The notes below the pieces were generated by a model. That model was not told the DNA's origin. It saw nothing but the letters and a program-made list of their open reading frames with translations, and did not search any database. Shown here in pieces: positions 17,872-26,726 of a stretch of DNA of 64,000 nt. How positions within the stretch are numbered: position 1 is the first letter of the stretch; each line of letters opens with the position of its first letter. Position numbers and translations under genes: made by a program. The stretch spans positions 3,416,501 through 3,480,500 of the forward strand of contig CP134536.1 of NCBI GenBank assembly GCA_031826515.1. The letters run 5' to 3'. This DNA is from Flavobacteriaceae bacterium HL-DH10. Its GTDB lineage: Bacteria > Bacteroidota > Bacteroidia > Flavobacteriales > Flavobacteriaceae.

Positions 17872-19401
17872 TTATCTATCTAAACCAGTGATTACGTGTA
17901 AAACAGATCCTTCTTTTGCTGCATTATTTGCAGAATTTGCTTTTGGGTCTGTAAACGCAATGTTTTCCCATCCGTGGTTTTGTGTAATTAATAAGAAGGT
18001 GTTTTTTCCGTTGTTAACTACATCTGTAATATCAGTCATTCCTGTAATTTCCCAGTTTCTACTTGTTGTCCCATATCCTTGAGTTGCAGCATTATCTTGA
18101 TCACATTCTAAAACGGTTTTAACATCTCCAGTAGCTAAATTGTATTGGTACATTTTAGCATAACCAGTAATATTTGGGTTTAAAGAAGCATATCCGTTAG
18201 GATCTTCTTGAATATAAGCATAATTTTCTGTGACTACAATATTATCTGGAGAGTGGAAACCATCTGCTTTACCACCTGCTTTATCAGCATCTAATACACA
18301 GGTGATTTTTGCAGTACCTGTTGGATCTGTATCGTTTAATACCACTTTGTAAACGCGACCTAAAAGAGAGCCTTTTCCAACTAGGCCAGATTTATTACGA
18401 CCTGTAACACAAAAATAGATTTCTCTTTGGTTTGCGGCAGAACCTCTTCTCCAATCAATATCCTCTAATCTAGAGAATCCCATTACGTTTTTAGCTTTAG
18501 CTTCAGCATCTAATAAGCTAATTTCAGTTTCTTCTAATTCAACAAAATCAGCATCATATTCAATGCCTTCAGCCATGTCCATTTCAAAATTTACACCAGC
18601 AGAAGTTACTCTTAAACCATATAATTTACCATTGCTTAAATCCCCTCTATTTCCAACATACATTCCTAATTGACCAGAAGGAACAGAATTGTCAGAATGA
18701 TCATCACCAATAAAAACAACGGTTTTGTTTGAATAAGCATCTTTACCAATTGGCACTGCATTTTCTGTAGACCATTGTCCCAATGCTGGCAGCATGGTAG
18801 CAGAACTTGCATTATCAGCAGATTTGTATGGGTTAGTCGCAAACACACCTTTTGAAGCGCCACCCCATTCTCCTCCAGAAAGATATAATGGTCCAAAACC
18901 ATGTTCACTTGGAGTAATTAATGTGCCAGAACATTGTGCCGTATATGCTGTGGCAAATGCATTTACAATATACTCTCCGTGTATAGGTTGTAAGTTTTCA
19001 TTTAATCTAATTCTAGCTATTGAGTAATCATTCTCAATGTTGTTTATTAATGTGAAAGTGCCATCAGCTTCAGCCAATAAACCATTACCATCAGCCATAG
19101 ATCCGTAAACGAAATCTGGAGTGCCTTCAATAACATCTTCAGAAGATAAAATAGGACTTACAGAAATAGAAGAAAAATCAGGATTAATTTTTAATAAAAG
19201 CGGAGTTTTAGAAGCTGTTAAAGAAGGGAATTCAGCTGGAGCAAAGTCTTTTCCATCAACTCCATCTTTCCCATCAACTCCATCTTTTCCGTTAACACCA
19301 TTCACACCATCTTTTCCATCTTCAATGTCACAACTAACAAGGATGATAATAGGTGAAGTTAAAACAAAAAGTAATAGAAATAATTTAAGTAATTTTTTCA
19401 T
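17872..19401 (-). CDS. PhoX/DUF839-like phosphatase lipoprotein with collagen-like N-terminal repeats
   Basis: The 509-residue lipoprotein (signal ending IIILVSCDIEDG) has a short Gly-x-y tract (GKDGVNGVNGKDGVDGKDG) as tether. Its beta-propeller-like domain matches DUF839/PhoX: CSGTLITPSEHGFGPLYLSG, SRLEDIDWRRG, DGFHSPDNIVVTENYAYIQE. PhoX enzymes are calcium/iron-dependent extracytoplasmic alkaline phosphatases. Sequence is divergent from proteobacterial PhoX and lacks a Tat signal, so activity is inferred. It is first gene of an operon with the peroxidase. Upstream lie TTAAC-type direct repeats (19505-19535) that could be a Pho-regulator site. Confidence 0.7.
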   Translation of the reverse strand: MKKLLKLFLLLFVLTSPIIILVSCDIEDGKDGVNGVNGKDGVDGKDGVDGKDFAPAEFPSLTASKTPLLLKINPDFSSISVSPILSSEDVIEGTPDFVYGSMADGNGLLAEADGTFTLINNIENDYSIARIRLNENLQPIHGEYIVNAFATAYTAQCSGTLITPSEHGFGPLYLSGGEWGGASKGVFATNPYKSADNASSATMLPALGQWSTENAVPIGKDAYSNKTVVFIGDDHSDNSVPSGQLGMYVGNRGDLSNGKLYGLRVTSAGVNFEMDMAEGIEYDADFVELEETEISLLDAEAKAKNVMGFSRLEDIDWRRGSAANQREIYFCVTGRNKSGLVGKGSLLGRVYKVVLNDTDPTGTAKITCVLDADKAGGKADGFHSPDNIVVTENYAYIQEDPNGYASLNPNITGYAKMYQYNLATGDVKTVLECDQDNAATQGYGTTSRNWEITGMTDITDVVNNGKNTFLLITQNHGWENIAFTDPKANSANNAAKEGSVLHVITGLDR

Positions 19402-19436
19402 AATAAAATTATAATTTTTGATTAGTTAATTTTTTT

Positions 19437-19444
19437 CAAAACTA
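19437..19444 (-). promoter_or_regulatory. Candidate -7 box for the phoX-like operon
   Basis: On the minus strand this reads TAGTTTTG, an exact TAnnTTTG match, 36 bp upstream of the start codon at 19401. Confidence 0.4.
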
Positions 19445-19504
19445 TAATTTGATTTAAAGACCGTTGTTATGTAATTAAGATGCTTTTATTAACTTAGAGT
19501 CATC

Positions 19505-19535
19505 CTAAGGTTAATAAGATTAAGCTAAGGTTAAT
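19505..19535 (-). promoter_or_regulatory. Direct repeats of TTAACCTTAG type, possible Pho-box-like operator
   Basis: CTAAGGTTAAT occurs at 19505-19515 and exactly again at 19525-19535. A degenerate copy (TAAGATTAA) lies between them. On the minus strand this is TTAACCTTAG, TTAATCTTA, TTAACCTTAG with starts 11 and 9 bp apart. TTAAC-type repeats of about one helical turn are the known layout of PhoP/PhoB sites. It lies about 105 bp before the phoX-like gene and 137 bp before bshC, so the target is not certain. Confidence 0.45.
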
Positions 19536-19671
19536 ATAAAAGGGGTGTTTTTAATTTGATGTTAGTTAGGGATTACTATTTATTGTTTTAGTTGTATAAA
19601 TTGAATTCTTAACGAATTTTTTAGATTTCAAAAATTAGAATAGCTGTATATTTACAGGATTATTATAAAAC

Positions 19672-21276
19672 ATGCAGTTAAAATATATTCCATTTTCTAA
19701 AACAGGTTATTTTTCATCACTAATATGTAACTATTTAGATGAAAATCCTCAATTGAAACCGTTTTACAATCATTTTCCTAATCTTGATAATTTTAAATTT
19801 CAGATAGAAGAAAAGCAAGTGTCATTTCAATTAGAATCACGAACTGTTTTAGTTGAATGTTTAAAAAAACAATACCAGAATATTGATACTTCTAAGTTAG
19901 CACTTCAAAATATTGAACGTTTACAATTAGAAAACACATTTACTATAACAACTGGGCATCAACTAAATTTATTTACAGGACCGCTTTATTTTTTATATAA
20001 GATTGTATCAACAATAAACTTAACTAATGACTTAAAACAAAAGTACCCAGAATCTAATTTTGTGCCTATTTACTGGATGGCAACAGAAGATCATGATTTT
20101 GAAGAAATAAATTATTTCAATTTTAAAGGAAAGAAAGTCCATTGGAATAAAGCGTCAAGTGGAGCGGTTGGAGAATTATCTACAGAAGGATTAGAAGATG
20201 TTTTTAATTTATTATCCAAAGAATTAGGGACAACCAAAAACGCAAATTATTTAAAAACACTGTTTGAAAATGCTTATGTAAAGAATCAAAATTTAGCAGA
20301 TGCCACCCGTTTTTTAGCTAATGAATTATTTAAAGATTACGGACTAGTAATTATTGATGCTAATGATAAAGATTTAAAAAAGCAATTTATTCCTTTTATA
20401 GAAGATGAATTGCTAAATCAAACATCTTTTAATAACGTATCTGAAACGATTCAAAAAATTAATGAATTACCAAATCAACCTTATGGTATTCAGGTAAACC
20501 CACGAGAAATAAATTTATTTTATTTAAAAGAAAATTTAAGAGAACGTATCGTTTTTGAAGATGGTGTTTATAAAGTACTTAATACAGATATTGTTTGGAG
20601 CAAGAGAGACATACTAAGCCACCTTTATGAGATGCCAGAAAGGTTTTCTCCTAATGTGATTATGCGTCCTTTGTATCAAGAAGTTATTTTACCAAACCTA
20701 TGTTATATTGGAGGTGGTGGTGAAATAGCGTATTGGTTTCAATTAAAGCAGTTTTTTAATAAAGTGAATGTGCCATTTCCAGTATTGCTTTTAAGAAATT
20801 CGGTTTTAATTCAATCAGAGAGTCAATCTAAAAAACTTCAAAAATTAAATATTCTTGATGAAGATGTTTTTTTAAAACGTGATGCTTTTATTAATAAGAA
20901 AGTTAGAGATATATCAAATATAGATATAGATTTTTCAGAACAAAAAGATTATTTAGTACAACAATTTCAAAGTTTATATAAACTAGCGGAACAAACGGAT
21001 GAATCATTTATAGGAGCAGTAAAAGCGCAAGAAGTAAAGCAGTTGAAAGGATTGGATAATCTTGAAAAACGCTTGTTAAAGGCACAAAAAAGAAAACTTT
21101 CAGATCAGGTTTTAAGAATGACAGAACTTCAAAATGAGTTATTCCCAAATCAAAGTTTACAAGAGCGTAATACTAATTTTTCGGAATTTTATTTGGAATA
21201 TGGCAATCAATTAATTCCAAAACTTATAGAAAACCTAGAGCCTTTAAAAAGTGAATTTATCATAATAAGATTATAA
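19672..21276 (+). CDS. bshC: Bacillithiol biosynthesis cysteine-adding enzyme BshC
   Basis: This 534-residue cytosolic enzyme adds cysteine to glucosaminyl-malate, the last step in bacillithiol synthesis. The N-terminal Rossmann-like core contains TTGHQLNLFTGPLYFLYK, IYWMATEDHDFEEIN and WNKASSGAVGEL, all BshC hallmarks. A coiled-coil segment follows (about 430-500). The start is ATG at 19672, after a near-consensus -7 box (TATATTTA, 19647-19654). A PLP decarboxylase gene follows after 3 bp. Confidence 0.93.
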   Translation: MQLKYIPFSKTGYFSSLICNYLDENPQLKPFYNHFPNLDNFKFQIEEKQVSFQLESRTVLVECLKKQYQNIDTSKLALQNIERLQLENTFTITTGHQLNLFTGPLYFLYKIVSTINLTNDLKQKYPESNFVPIYWMATEDHDFEEINYFNFKGKKVHWNKASSGAVGELSTEGLEDVFNLLSKELGTTKNANYLKTLFENAYVKNQNLADATRFLANELFKDYGLVIIDANDKDLKKQFIPFIEDELLNQTSFNNVSETIQKINELPNQPYGIQVNPREINLFYLKENLRERIVFEDGVYKVLNTDIVWSKRDILSHLYEMPERFSPNVIMRPLYQEVILPNLCYIGGGGEIAYWFQLKQFFNKVNVPFPVLLLRNSVLIQSESQSKKLQKLNILDEDVFLKRDAFINKKVRDISNIDIDFSEQKDYLVQQFQSLYKLAEQTDESFIGAVKAQEVKQLKGLDNLEKRLLKAQKRKLSDQVLRMTELQNELFPNQSLQERNTNFSEFYLEYGNQLIPKLIENLEPLKSEFIIIRL

Positions 21277-21279
21277 TCA

Positions 21280-22653
21280 ATGCACAAAATAGATATTGAA
21301 TTAGTAGAAATGACCATGGATGTCATGAAATATGCTATTAATAGAATTTCTGAAACGAATCCTAAAATAGGAAAACCAAAAAAAGAAGAAGAGCTTAGAG
21401 CTTTAGTAGGAGAGACTATAACCGAAAAAGGCATTGGTGGTGAGTTTGCCTTTAATTTATGGAAAGAACATTTAATGAAAGCTAATGTGCCTATAGATCA
21501 CCCTAGACATCTTGCTTTTGTACCTGCTTCTCCAACAAGAGCATCTATTATGTTCGATTTGGTAACTTCAGTATCTAGTATTCATGGCGCGTATTGGATG
21601 GAAGGAGCAGGAGGTATTTTTTGTGAAAATGAAGCCATGAAGTGGATTGTGTCTTTAACAGGAATGCCAGAAGGTGCTTTTGGAGTGTTTACTAGTGGAG
21701 GAACGGCTGCAAACCTTTCTGCAATTGTTACAGCAAGAGAGTATTGGAGAAGTTTAGATGAACAAAATAAAGTTGAAAAAGGATTGATTATCACCTCTAT
21801 TGGGGCGCATTCTTCTGTTAAATCCATGGCAAAAGTTGTAGATGCAGATGTGCTGTTTGTTGAAACAGAAGATAAAATGTATGCAGATGCTTTGCAAAGT
21901 AAAATAGATGGATTAACTCCTAACCAACGTAAACGTTTATTTGCAGTTGTGGGAACTGGAGGAACTACCAATGCAGGTATTATAGACGATTTAGATGGTA
22001 TTGCAACAATTTGTGAAAAAGAAAGTTTATGGTTTCATATTGATGCTGCTTATGGAGGCGGTGCATTGGCGGCCGATTCTGTAAGACATTTATTTAATGG
22101 TGTTGAAAAAGCAGATAGCATCACTATAGATCCTCATAAATGGATGTTTTCACCTTATGATTGTGGTGCCGTTATTTATAAACAACCAGAATTAGCAAAA
22201 AAGGCACATGCTCAAGAAGGGGCTTATTTAGATATTTTTAAAGATGAAGGCGCACATGGATTTAATCCAACCGATTATCAAATACAATTAACCCGTCGTG
22301 TTAGAGGTTTGCCTCTCTGGTTTTCATTAGCCATGCATGGTACCGATAGATATAAAGAAGCTGTAGAGCGTGGTCTTGAATTAGCTCAAATTGCAGGCAG
22401 GTTGATTGAAGAAAATCCGAATGTTGAATTAGTAAGAACCCCTAGTTTATCTTGTGTTTTATATAGAAGAATAGGTTGGAAGCCTGAGGATTACACGCAT
22501 TGGACTTATGAGAATCATAAAAAAGGTTTTGCTTTAGTAACACCAACTAAATGGAAAAATGGTGATACTTTTGAAACAGTATCTCGTTTTTGTTTTATTA
22601 ATCCAGACACCACCGAAAAAGACATTGAAATGATTTTAGATTCTATGAAATAA
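21280..22653 (+). CDS. PLP-dependent group II decarboxylase (glutamate/aromatic amino acid decarboxylase family)
   Basis: This 457-residue fold-type I PLP enzyme carries FTSGGTAANLSAIV (phosphate-binding region), HIDAAYGGGAL (PLP-pyridine Asp and neighbouring Ala) and DPHKWMFSPYDCGAV (Schiff-base Lys). These match pyridoxal-dependent decarboxylases acting on aromatic amino acids, glutamate or cysteine-sulfinate/aspartate; the substrate cannot be told from sequence. It starts 3 bp after the bshC stop, so it is co-translated or co-transcribed. Pairing with bshC may be chance or may point to cysteine/aspartate metabolism. Confidence 0.85.
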   Translation: MHKIDIELVEMTMDVMKYAINRISETNPKIGKPKKEEELRALVGETITEKGIGGEFAFNLWKEHLMKANVPIDHPRHLAFVPASPTRASIMFDLVTSVSSIHGAYWMEGAGGIFCENEAMKWIVSLTGMPEGAFGVFTSGGTAANLSAIVTAREYWRSLDEQNKVEKGLIITSIGAHSSVKSMAKVVDADVLFVETEDKMYADALQSKIDGLTPNQRKRLFAVVGTGGTTNAGIIDDLDGIATICEKESLWFHIDAAYGGGALAADSVRHLFNGVEKADSITIDPHKWMFSPYDCGAVIYKQPELAKKAHAQEGAYLDIFKDEGAHGFNPTDYQIQLTRRVRGLPLWFSLAMHGTDRYKEAVERGLELAQIAGRLIEENPNVELVRTPSLSCVLYRRIGWKPEDYTHWTYENHKKGFALVTPTKWKNGDTFETVSRFCFINPDTTEKDIEMILDSMK

Positions 22654-22704
22654 AAATTATCAAAAAAATAATGAGTCCAAATTCGTCAATATAAAATCAA
22701 TTAC

Positions 22705-22712
22705 TATTTTTG
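22705..22712 (+). promoter_or_regulatory. Candidate -7 box for guaA, implying a leaderless or near-leaderless mRNA
   Basis: TATTTTTG fits TAnnTTTG and ends only 3 bp before the guaA ATG at 22716. Transcription would start at or within a few bases of the start codon. Confidence 0.5.
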
Positions 22713-22715
22713 CGC

Positions 22716-24251
22716 ATGCAACATGACAAGGTATTAATTTTAGACTTCGGATCGCAATACACACAACTTATTGCCCGTAGAGTTAGAGAACTCAACATAT
22801 ATTCCGAAATACACCCATTTAATAAAATTCCAACCAATATAGAAAGCTATAAAGCTGTTATACTTTCTGGTAGTCCAAACTCTGTAAGAGGGGAAGACGC
22901 GTTACATCCAGATTTATCTGAAATTCGTGGAAAAAAACCAATACTTGCAGTGTGTTACGGCGCACAATATTTAGCCCACTTTTCTGGAGGTAATGTAGCG
23001 CCATCAAATACACGAGAGTATGGTCGTGCTAATTTGTCATTTATAAAAAGTAATGAGCCTTTCTTTACTAATATAAATGAAGGAAGCCAAGTTTGGATGA
23101 GTCATAGCGATACTATTAAAGAATTACCAACCAATGGTGTATTAGTAGCAAGTACCAATGATGTTGAAAATGCAGCTTATAAAATAGAAGGCGAGACAAC
23201 TTATGCTATTCAGTTTCATCCAGAAGTTTATCATTCAACTGATGGAAAACAATTATTAGAAAACTTTTTAGTAAAAATAGCAGGTTTACATCAAGATTGG
23301 ACACCAGATTCATTTGTTGAAGAAACGGTAGCCGCTATTCAAGAAAAAGTAGGAGATGATAAAGTTGTTTTAGGGTTATCGGGAGGTGTAGATTCTACAG
23401 TAGCAGCAGTACTTCTAAATAAAGCTATTGGCAAAAATTTATATTGCATTTTCGTTAATAACGGATTACTTCGTAAAAACGAATTTCAAAGTGTATTGAA
23501 TCAATATGAAGGTATGGGGCTTAACGTAAAAGGCGTTGATGCTTCTGGCCGTTTTTTAGAGGCTTTAAAAGGTATTGAAGATCCTGAGAAAAAACGTAAA
23601 GCCATTGGTAATGCATTTATTGAAGTTTTTGATGATGAAGCCCATAAGTTAGAAGATGTTAAATGGTTAGCTCAAGGCACTATTTATCCAGATGTTATTG
23701 AGAGTGTTTCTGCAACAGGAGGCCCTTCGGCAACTATTAAAAGTCATCATAATGTTGGTGGATTACCTGATTTTATGAAACTTAAAATTGTAGAGCCACT
23801 TCGTGCTATTTTTAAAGATGAAGTAAGACGTGTTGGTGCAACTTTAGGAATCGACCCAGAACTTTTAGGTCGTCATCCATTTCCAGGACCAGGATTAGGA
23901 ATTCGTATTTTAGGAGATATTACTGCCGAAAAAGTAACCATGCTTCAAGAAGTTGATGCTATTTTTATTAACGGATTAAAAGAATGGGGACTGTACGATA
24001 AAGTATGGCAAGCAGGCGCTATGTTACTACCTGTTAACAGTGTTGGTGTTATGGGCGATGAGCGTACTTATGAAAAATGCGTTGCACTTAGAGCTGTAGA
24101 AAGTACAGATGGAATGACTGCTGATTGGGTAAACTTACCTTATGAGTTTCTTCAAAAAACATCAAACGATATAATAAATAAAGTAAAAGGCGTTAATAGA
24201 GTAGTTTACGATATTAGTTCTAAGCCACCAGCAACTATTGAGTGGGAATAA
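22716..24251 (+). CDS. guaA: GMP synthase (glutamine-hydrolysing)
   Basis: This 511-residue enzyme aminates XMP to GMP with glutamine and ATP. The class I glutamine amidotransferase domain has its nucleophile in [14 protein letters not shown] and the His/Glu pair in [11 protein letters not shown]. The ATP-pyrophosphatase domain has the P-loop [11 protein letters not shown], and the C-terminal dimerisation domain has [18 protein letters not shown] place the start at ATG 22716 ([18 protein letters not shown]) rather than the in-frame TTG at 22710, because homologues begin here and the promoter box overlaps the TTG. Together with guaC at the left edge, purine interconversion is represented twice. 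Confidence 0.96.
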   Translation: MQHDKVLILDFGSQYTQLIARRVRELNIYSEIHPFNKIPTNIESYKAVILSGSPNSVRGEDALHPDLSEIRGKKPILAVCYGAQYLAHFSGGNVAPSNTREYGRANLSFIKSNEPFFTNINEGSQVWMSHSDTIKELPTNGVLVASTNDVENAAYKIEGETTYAIQFHPEVYHSTDGKQLLENFLVKIAGLHQDWTPDSFVEETVAAIQEKVGDDKVVLGLSGGVDSTVAAVLLNKAIGKNLYCIFVNNGLLRKNEFQSVLNQYEGMGLNVKGVDASGRFLEALKGIEDPEKKRKAIGNAFIEVFDDEAHKLEDVKWLAQGTIYPDVIESVSATGGPSATIKSHHNVGGLPDFMKLKIVEPLRAIFKDEVRRVGATLGIDPELLGRHPFPGPGLGIRILGDITAEKVTMLQEVDAIFINGLKEWGLYDKVWQAGAMLLPVNSVGVMGDERTYEKCVALRAVESTDGMTADWVNLPYEFLQKTSNDIINKVKGVNRVVYDISSKPPATIEWE

Positions 24252-24557
24252 ACAATCGTGACTTTTTAATCTGTTCTGAGTCTTATAAAGTATAGTACTT
24301 CAATTACTTTTATTGAAAGTGTTTGAGCGTTCAAGTATTTATAAAATATATTTATTATATATAAGTTGACTTATTTTTACAAAATGAACGTATATAAATA
24401 AGTCAACTTAAAATATTTGGATGACTGTTCGTTTTGTCTTTTGTTTTTTTGGCACGCTATATGTATTTATATAGTATAAAAAATAAAAGGATACGTTCAT
24501 CCTGTGTGCGCAGTCGAAAAGACTGCTATCTCTAACGCAATAAAAAAAAACAATTAG
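24252..24557. other. Intergenic stretch guaA-LysM gene; no gene seen
   Basis: This 306-bp AT-rich gap contains a long perfect inverted repeat (24362-24410, listed separately) and a small hairpin at 24510-24526 (GCAGTC, loop GAAAA, GACTGC) in a segment ending TCTAACGCAA. That segment may be a degraded dispersed repeat. No tRNA, small gene or exact TAnnTTTG box stands out. Confidence 0.5.
24362..24410. repeat. Perfect 15-bp inverted repeat with 19-nt loop
   Basis: TAAGTTGACTTATTT at 24362-24376 pairs perfectly with AAATAAGTCAACTTA at 24396-24410. It lies 111 bp after the guaA stop. There is no T tract directly after the stem, so it is not a textbook terminator. It could be a terminator, an mRNA-stabilising hairpin or an operator. 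Confidence 0.7.
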
Positions 24558-26495
24558 ATGATTAAATTTTTTTCCGTTTTATGTTTAGTACTGTTATTTA
24601 GTTTTAATACAGTAAATGCACAAAACTTTAGCACCCATCAAGTTAAAAAAGGAGAAACCATAGAAGGTATAGCGAAACGTTATTATGTAACGCCTTTCGA
24701 TATTTATAGTCTAAATCCAGATGCAAAGAAAGGATTAAAACCAAATACCGTTTTAATAATCCCTATTTCTAAAGCAAATAAGCCGAAAGTTAGTATTGTA
24801 AAAGAATTACAGGGCTTTAAAAATCATAGAACTAAAAAGAAAGAGACATTATATAGTTTGTCTAAATTATATAATGTAAGTGAAGATGATATAAAAAAAT
24901 ATAATAAGTTTTTATATGCAAATCCACTAAGAAAAGGTGATAAACTTCAAATTCCTAGATTCAAAACTACTGAAGTTGTAGAAGAAAACACAGCCACTAA
25001 AACATATATAGTATTGCCTAAAGAAGGCAAATGGCGAATTGCCTACAAGTTTGGAATAACTCTGGAAGAACTTGAATTATTAAATCCAGAAATGGGTGAT
25101 GTGTTAAAAGAAGGACAGGAAATTAACGTTCCAAATCTTGATGATACTGAAGAAAAAGTAGTGGACGAACAATATAGTTATTACAAAGTATTACCCAAAG
25201 AAGGTTTTTATAGGCTAAAGCTTAAATTAGGTTTAGAGCAGTCTCAGTTAGAAGCCTTAAATCCAGATTTGAAAGAAACAGGATTGAAAAAAGGGATGAT
25301 TTTAAAAATACCATATTCTAACTTAGCAAATGGCATTATTGAAGTAGATTCTAGTAGAATTAATTTAGCAGATAGTATTGCAGATTTCAGTTCTAAACAT
25401 ATTGCTGTAATGTTACCTTTTAGATTGAGTCGTGTTGATTTCGATTCAGTAGCCGATACTAAACGTAGTATTAAAAACGACCCTTATTTAAATGCATCAT
25501 TAGATTTTCATTCAGGTGTATTAATAGCCATTGATTCGTTAAAAAAATTAGGTATTTCTCTAAAAGTTGATGTGTATGATACTAAAAGGCAAGAAAGTGA
25601 GGTGGCTAGAATCATCGCGGACAATAATTTTGAAGATGTAAATGCTGTTATAGGACCTTTAACGTCTCTTAGTTTTGATAAGGCAGCTTCAGAATTACGT
25701 CAATATCATGTGCCGATAATATCTCCTATAGGAACAAATTTAAAATTGTATGATAATGTATTTCAATCTAGACCTTCTGATGATTTATTAAAAAGTAAGA
25801 TTATAAATTATGTAAGAACAGATACCTTAGTTAAACATATTATAGCTATTTCAGATACTAAAAATCGAGAAGTGGCTAATAGCATTAAACGTGAATTTAA
25901 TTTTGCTTCTTTAATAGAATCTAGAAAGGATAAGGAAACTGGAAAGGATGCGTATTATGTATCTGTTGATGATATAAAAGATGTATTAAAACCTGGGGCG
26001 AATATTGTGTTTTTAGAAACCGAAAATTCTGGTTTTGTATCTAATGTTACCAGTGTTTTGGCTTCTTTAATTCAAGAGGAAAATAAAGAAGAAAATTTAG
26101 AAGCTATCGATATTATTTTGGTTACTACCAATAAAAATGCAGCATTTGAAGGTGATGAGGTTTCAAACGAACATTTATCAAAACTTCAATTTCATTTTGC
26201 GAGTAGTACAAAAGCTTATAATGAAACTGATAACAATACTTTTGTAAAAAACTACAGCCGTTTATATGATATCACACCTAATAAATGGGCGGTAAAAGGT
26301 TTCGATTTAACAATGGATGTTGTATTGCGCTTGGTGTCTTCCGAAGATTTATATGCTTCTGTAAACAATGCACAACTAACAGAGTATGTTGAAAATAAGT
26401 TTGCTTACAAAAAGAAACTCTATGGAGGGTATTATAACGATACTGTTTATTTAGTAAAATATGACGATTTAGCTATTGTTGAGGTTAAACAATAG
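24558..26495 (+). CDS. LysM-repeat protein with periplasmic-binding-protein-like (PBP1) domain
   Basis: The 645-residue exported protein has a signal peptide (about 1-21) and several LysM-type modules in its first 265 residues: HQVKKGETIEGIAKRYYVTP, then KKKETLYSLSKLYNVS, and two weaker copies around YIVLPKEGKWRIAYKFGI and YKVLPKEGFYRLKLKLGL. A type I periplasmic-binding domain follows (about 285-640, with HIAVMLPFRLSRVD and VNAVIGPLTS). LysM binds peptidoglycan. The PBP-like domain may sense or bind a wall-derived ligand. No transport genes are adjacent, so a sensor/structural role is inferred. DUF3820 follows after 3 bp. Confidence 0.82.
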   Translation: MIKFFSVLCLVLLFSFNTVNAQNFSTHQVKKGETIEGIAKRYYVTPFDIYSLNPDAKKGLKPNTVLIIPISKANKPKVSIVKELQGFKNHRTKKKETLYSLSKLYNVSEDDIKKYNKFLYANPLRKGDKLQIPRFKTTEVVEENTATKTYIVLPKEGKWRIAYKFGITLEELELLNPEMGDVLKEGQEINVPNLDDTEEKVVDEQYSYYKVLPKEGFYRLKLKLGLEQSQLEALNPDLKETGLKKGMILKIPYSNLANGIIEVDSSRINLADSIADFSSKHIAVMLPFRLSRVDFDSVADTKRSIKNDPYLNASLDFHSGVLIAIDSLKKLGISLKVDVYDTKRQESEVARIIADNNFEDVNAVIGPLTSLSFDKAASELRQYHVPIISPIGTNLKLYDNVFQSRPSDDLLKSKIINYVRTDTLVKHIIAISDTKNREVANSIKREFNFASLIESRKDKETGKDAYYVSVDDIKDVLKPGANIVFLETENSGFVSNVTSVLASLIQEENKEENLEAIDIILVTTNKNAAFEGDEVSNEHLSKLQFHFASSTKAYNETDNNTFVKNYSRLYDITPNKWAVKGFDLTMDVVLRLVSSEDLYASVNNAQLTEYVENKFAYKKKLYGGYYNDTVYLVKYDDLAIVEVKQ

Positions 26496-26498
26496 GCT

Positions 26499-26726
26499 AT
26501 GATTCCAGACAAACAATTCCTTATAACTTTGGCACATACTAAAATGCCTTTTGGTAAGTACAAAGACCGTTATCTAATAGATTTACCTGAGTATTATGTG
26601 GTTTGGTATAATCAAAAAGGGTTTCCAAAAGGAAAGTTAGGCGATATGCTTAAACAGGTTTACGAGCTTAAATTAAATGGTTTAGAAGAGTTGATTAGGA
26701 ATATTAAAAAGCAGTATCCTAAATAA
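26499..26726 (+). CDS. DUF3820 family protein
   Basis: The 75-residue cytosolic protein matches DUF3820 along its length: MPFGKYKDRYLIDLPEYYVV and WYNQKGFPKGKLGDML. The family is small and widespread and has no firmly known biochemical role. It begins 3 bp after the LysM gene and its stop codon directly abuts the stop codon of the convergent gene at 26727, with no bases between. Confidence 0.82.
   Translation: MIPDKQFLITLAHTKMPFGKYKDRYLIDLPEYYVVWYNQKGFPKGKLGDMLKQVYELKLNGLEELIRNIKKQYPK

Noticed and set aside
24252-24557. Riboswitch or tRNA in the gaps after guaA or before pyrG and aroC
   Set aside because: No conserved cores, cloverleaf pattern or CCA end could be seen.
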